64,000 bases of DNA from Anaerolineae bacterium (GTDB lineage Bacteria > Chloroflexota > Anaerolineae > Anaerolineales > UBA4823), in contig QOQU01000001.1 of NCBI GenBank assembly GCA_003327455.1, forward strand, positions 424,001 to 488,000, in the 5' to 3' direction. The stretch's first letter is position 1. Every line of letters starts with the position of its first letter. Under the pieces are notes generated by a model that worked only from the letters and a program-made list of their open reading frames with translations, ran no database searches and had not been told where the DNA came from. The position numbers and the translations under genes are program-made. Positions 60,929-64,000 of the stretch are shown in pieces.

Positions 60929-62497
60929 GTGAGAAAGGTAACAAGGATTGATGGAAACAATGCTCTCCAAGCTTTCAAGCCAAAGGTGAGGGTAGCGGCT
61001 TATTGCAGGGTTTCAACAGACAGTGATGAACAAATGGCAAGCCTGGGAGCACAAAAGGACCATTATGAATCCTATATAAAAGCAAACCCGGATTGGGAAT
61101 TTGCAGGGATTTATTATGACGAAGGCATATCAGGCACAAAAAAGGAAAACCGAACTGGACTATTAAGGCTGCTTGAAGATTGTGAAAAAAAGAAAATTGA
61201 CTTTATTATAACCAAGTCAGTCAGCAGATTTGCCAGAAACACAACCGACTGCATTGAAATGGTGCGAAAACTTACCGATCTCGGTGTTTTCATCTATTTC
61301 GAGAAAGAGAATATAAATACGCAGCGCATGGATGGCGAATTAATGCTGACAATATTGAGCAGCCTTGCAGAAAACGAGTCATTATCCATTGCAGAAAATA
61401 GTAAGTGGTCTATCAGGTGCAGGTTTCAAAACGGAACATACAAGATTGCATATCCTCCCTATGGTTATGATTATATGGATGGAAAGCTATTTATCAATAA
61501 AGAACAGGCTGAAATCGTAAAGCGGATTTTTTCTGAAGCTTTGGCAGGTAAAGGTACACAGAAAATTGCAGATGGGTTAAATTTGGATAAAATCCCAACA
61601 AAGAGAGGTTCGCATTGGACAGCGACCACTATCCGCGGTATTCTTAGCAATGAAAAATATACTGGGGATGTCCTTCTGCAAAAGACCTATACAGATGAGA
61701 ATTTTAAGCGGCATTATAATCGTGGTGAAAAGGATCAATACATGATAAAGGATCATCATGAAGCCATTATATCCCATGAGGAATTTGAAGCCGTCAAAGA
61801 AATATTGAAGCAAAGAGGTAAAGAAAAAGGCGTAATCAAGGGAAGCAGTAAATATCAAAACCGCTACCCTTTCTCGGGGAAAATCAAATGCGCAGAATGT
61901 GGCAGCAGTTTTAAGCGTCGAATTCATGGCAGTGGTAATCATAAATACATTGCCTGGTGCTGCACAAAGCATATAAAAGACGCTTCGGCTTGTTCAATGA
62001 AATTTGTCAGAGAGGATGGGATCCATCAGGCTTTTGTTGTTATGATGAATAAGCTTATTTTCGGACATAAGTTCATTCTAAGGCCATTGCTGCAAAGCTT
62101 AAAGAAAACAAATTACTCAGATAACATAACTAAGATTCAGGAGCTGGAAACTAAAATAAAAGAAAATACAGAGCGGGTACAGGTGATTATGGGACTTATG
62201 GCCAAAGGATACCTGGAACCCGCTCTTTTTAATACACAGAAAAATGAGCTGAGCAAAGAAGCAGCCTTGTTAAAAGAACAAAAAGAAGCCATAAACCGCG
62301 CAATCAATGGGGGCATGACTGCTCTTGTTGAAGTTGAGAAACTTCTTAAATTTGCAATGAAAGCTGAAAAGCAGATTGATAGATTTGATAGTGAAATATT
62401 TGAGAATTTTATTGAAGAAATCATTGTGTTTTCGCAGGAGGAAATAGGCTTCAAAATGAAATGCGGATTGAACCTGAGGGAAAGGATGGTGAGATGA
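60929..62497 (+). CDS. Large serine recombinase
   Basis: 522 residues from GTG 60929 (eight bases after GGAGG; the GTG at 60920 overlaps that site). Resolvase catalytic domain with nucleophile Ser29 in [17 protein letters not shown], then YYDEGISGTKKENR, ITKSVSRFARNT and NTQRMDGELMLTILSSLAENES; recombinase domain PPYGYDYMDGKLFINKEQ, GLNLDKIPTKRGSHWTATTIRGILSNEKYTGD; zinc ribbon CAECGSSF...CCTKH; long coiled coil about 400-480. Typical integrase/excisionase of phages and conjugative elements. Its stop overlaps the next recombinase gene. Confidence 0.95.
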   Translation: MRKVTRIDGNNALQAFKPKVRVAAYCRVSTDSDEQMASLGAQKDHYESYIKANPDWEFAGIYYDEGISGTKKENRTGLLRLLEDCEKKKIDFIITKSVSRFARNTTDCIEMVRKLTDLGVFIYFEKENINTQRMDGELMLTILSSLAENESLSIAENSKWSIRCRFQNGTYKIAYPPYGYDYMDGKLFINKEQAEIVKRIFSEALAGKGTQKIADGLNLDKIPTKRGSHWTATTIRGILSNEKYTGDVLLQKTYTDENFKRHYNRGEKDQYMIKDHHEAIISHEEFEAVKEILKQRGKEKGVIKGSSKYQNRYPFSGKIKCAECGSSFKRRIHGSGNHKYIAWCCTKHIKDASACSMKFVREDGIHQAFVVMMNKLIFGHKFILRPLLQSLKKTNYSDNITKIQELETKIKENTERVQVIMGLMAKGYLEPALFNTQKNELSKEAALLKEQKEAINRAINGGMTALVEVEKLLKFAMKAEKQIDRFDSEIFENFIEEIIVFSQEEIGFKMKCGLNLRERMVR

Positions 62498-62952
62498 TGA
62501 GCCATATACCTTTTGGGTATGCCATTAAAAACGGCAAGGCTGTTGTTAACGAAAAGGAAGCGGTTAAGATAAAGGAGCTGTTTGGGGCTTATCTTTCCGG
62601 GCTTTCTTTAACTGAAGCGGCCAAAAACGCGGGTATTAAGCGCTGCCATACATCTATTGCAAGAATGCTGACAGATAAACGGTATGTAGAGGATAAATTC
62701 TATCCGCCCATTATCAGCAGGGATACATTCGAAGAAGTACAACTGGAAAGACGCAGGCGAGCTGAGGCACTTGGCAGGATTTATGAACATAAAGGAAATG
62801 AAAAGAAATGCCTAAATTTTAGGTTTCATGCTTCAATGCCAGATAATCTATATGATGATCCATTTCAGCAGGCAGAGTATGCTTATAGTCTTATTAAGAG
62901 CGAGGTGATTTCAGATGGCAATCAGGAATGTTACGGTAATCCCTGCTCGTAA
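62494..62952 (+). CDS. Truncated recombinase: recombinase domain only
   Basis: 152 residues starting in ATGATGA across the stop of the first recombinase. Contains [63 protein letters not shown], which match the recombinase (DNA-binding) domain of large serine recombinases, but there is no catalytic resolvase domain and no zinc ribbon. It overlaps the third recombinase by 38 bases. Such proteins are regularly found between two full recombinases and are probably DNA-binding partners rather than fragments by chance. Confidence 0.85.
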   Translation: MMSHIPFGYAIKNGKAVVNEKEAVKIKELFGAYLSGLSLTEAAKNAGIKRCHTSIARMLTDKRYVEDKFYPPIISRDTFEEVQLERRRRAEALGRIYEHKGNEKKCLNFRFHASMPDNLYDDPFQQAEYAYSLIKSEVISDGNQECYGNPCS

Positions 62953-64000
62953 ACGGATTGGAAATAGTGCAAAGGCTGAAGAATTGCCTAAGCTTCGGGT
63001 AGCAGCCTATTGCCGCGTATCTACGGACAGCGAGGAGCAGGCAACCAGTTATGAAGCGCAAATTGAGCACTACACAAACTACATTAAAAGCAATCCGGAA
63101 TGGGAGTTAGCTGGCATATTTGCGGATGAAGGGATTACTGGAACCAACACGAAAAAGCGTGAAGAGTTTAACCGGATGATAGAAGAATGTATGCAGGGCA
63201 AAATCGATATGATAATTACGAAATCTATCAGCCGTTTTGCAAGAAATACGCTGGACTGCCTAAAGTACATAAGGCAGCTTAAAGAAAAAAATATTCCAGT
63301 TTACTTTGAAAAGGAAAATATAAACACATTGGATTCCAAAGGGGAAATCCTGCTGACCATTATGGCTTCTTTGGCGCAGCAAGAAAGCCAATCGTTAAGC
63401 CAGAATGTAAAACTGGGTATTCAGTACCGATATCAGCAAGGAAAAATCCATATTAATCACAACCGGTTTCTTGGCTATACAAAGGATAAGGATGGCAATT
63501 TAGTTATCGTACCTGAAGAAGCAGAGATCGTTAAACGCATTTACAGAGAATACCTTGAAGGTTCCAGTATGCTACAGATAGCAAGAGGTCTGGAAGCTGA
63601 CGGAATTCTGACAGGTGCAGGCAATCACAGATGGCATACCAGCACCATCAATAAGATTTTGAGGAATGAAAAATATATCGGTGATGCGCTGTTGCAGAAA
63701 ACCTATACAGTAGATTTTTTATCGAAGAAAAGGGTGGCCAATAACGGCATAGTTCCTCAATACTATGTAGAAAACAGCCATGAGCCCATAATCCCGCGTG
63801 AAATTTATATGCAGGTTCAGGAAGAGCTTGTCCGCAGAAGATGTGTGCATATAAGTAAGAACGGAAAGAAGAGAAACTACAGCAATAATCATCCCTTATC
63901 CCAAATGGTGTTCTGCGGCAAGTGTCATGAAGTATTCCGCAGGGTTCATTGGAATAACCGAGGGAAAAAATCCATCGTTTGGAGATGCGTCAGCAGATTG
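62915..64000 (+). CDS. Large serine recombinase, runs off the window
   Basis: First 362 residues; still open at the window end. GAGGTGA site before ATG 62915. Catalytic Ser36 in [70 protein letters not shown]; recombinase domain with [20 protein letters not shown] and [21 protein letters not shown]; start of the zinc ribbon [18 protein letters not shown]. Paralogue of the recombinase at 60929, about as diverged as usual in these cassettes. The element end should lie within a kilobase beyond the window. Confidence 0.95.
   Translation, partial: MAIRNVTVIPARKRIGNSAKAEELPKLRVAAYCRVSTDSEEQATSYEAQIEHYTNYIKSNPEWELAGIFADEGITGTNTKKREEFNRMIEECMQGKIDMIITKSISRFARNTLDCLKYIRQLKEKNIPVYFEKENINTLDSKGEILLTIMASLAQQESQSLSQNVKLGIQYRYQQGKIHINHNRFLGYTKDKDGNLVIVPEEAEIVKRIYREYLEGSSMLQIARGLEADGILTGAGNHRWHTSTINKILRNEKYIGDALLQKTYTVDFLSKKRVANNGIVPQYYVENSHEPIIPREIYMQVQEELVRRRCVHISKNGKKRNYSNNHPLSQMVFCGKCHEVFRRVHWNNRGKKSIVWRCVSRL

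Larger units (their letters stand above)
53940..64000 (+). mobile_element. Partial prophage: tail, lysis and serine-recombinase modules
   Basis: Contains, in order, a tail protein, two small tail-associated proteins, a GH18 tail protein, holin, amidase, a SHOCT-like small protein and three serine recombinase genes. Packaging, capsid and early genes are absent. In many Clostridia prophages the order lysis genes then recombinases is found at one end of the element, so the right end (att site) should lie just beyond the window, after the third recombinase. The left end here is truncated. Confidence 0.85.

Overview
Most of this window (about 1-53,930) reads as chromosome of one bacterium, and the last 10 kb (about 53,940-64,000) as part of a phage or prophage of a different style. 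The chromosomal part suggests an Anaerolineae-like Chloroflexota: lipoproteins with Pro/Thr/Ala-rich linkers after the lipobox, LysM-M23 lipoproteins, a SerC/DUF1015 pair, ACR3-type arsenic genes, and several -10 boxes placed so close to start codons that the mRNAs would be leaderless. This assignment is inference from gene content; there is no rRNA or other marker here to prove it. No tRNA, rRNA, CRISPR array or insertion sequence was recognised.

Layout, left to right. (1) 458-9,206: housekeeping. An NYN-domain protein, the rpsB-tsf-pyrH translation operon with two good terminators, a fused PabB-PabC folate enzyme, a BirA without DNA-binding domain, a membrane-embedded M28 peptidase overlapping both neighbours, and a methyltransferase-like protein. 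(2) 9,207-18,531: a visibly A+T-richer sugar cassette. A ribose-type ABC transporter, a SIS/6-phospho-3-hexuloisomerase-like protein, a LacI regulator, a D-lyxose-isomerase-like cupin and a xylulokinase lie around a divergent control region holding an exact LacI-type operator on a good promoter. The simplest pathway is D-lyxose (or a related sugar) to D-xylulose to xylulose 5-phosphate; the role of the hexuloisomerase is unexplained. (3) 18,565-22,888: GH13 alpha-glucosidase, DUF1015 protein, phosphoserine aminotransferase. (4) 22,944-33,331: a branched-chain-amino-acid/amide-type ABC transporter with a C69 dipeptidase and an acetamidase/formamidase at its end, preceded by a NarX/NarL-type two-component system on the same strand. 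(5) 33,681-37,822: a tryptophanase-type lyase with phased direct repeats in its promoter region, and a chemotaxis receptor. (6) 38,000-44,105: four tandem, overlapping M23 endopeptidase lipoproteins, with a palindromic interspersed repeat pair lying in the junction of two of them. (7) 44,247-47,541: ArsR, ArsC, a thioredoxin-like protein, an ACR3-type arsenite pump, an internally deleted UspA remnant and an MsrQ-like protein. (8) 47,581-53,932: DUF2148 protein, M48 protease, LipB, FHA protein, a gluzincin-type lipoprotein and a RumA/RlmD-type methyltransferase.

At the 3' end of the methyltransferase gene the sequence changes abruptly to a phage late module: tail protein, two small tail proteins, a GH18-containing tail protein, holin, amidase, then a cassette of three serine recombinase genes, the last running off the window. 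Ribosome-binding sites become strong AGGAGG types, terminators are compact and composition is A+T-richer, a style typical of Clostridia. The element starts inside or at the start of a tail gene with no head or packaging genes, so it is either a decayed or rearranged prophage at a rum-type integration site or an assembly join. This junction and the recombinase cassette are the points most worth checking. Other items of interest are the sugar cassette with its orphan hexuloisomerase, the four-copy M23 array, stem-loops placed directly after both solute-binding-protein genes, and the exactly 22-bp-phased repeats at the tryptophanase promoter.
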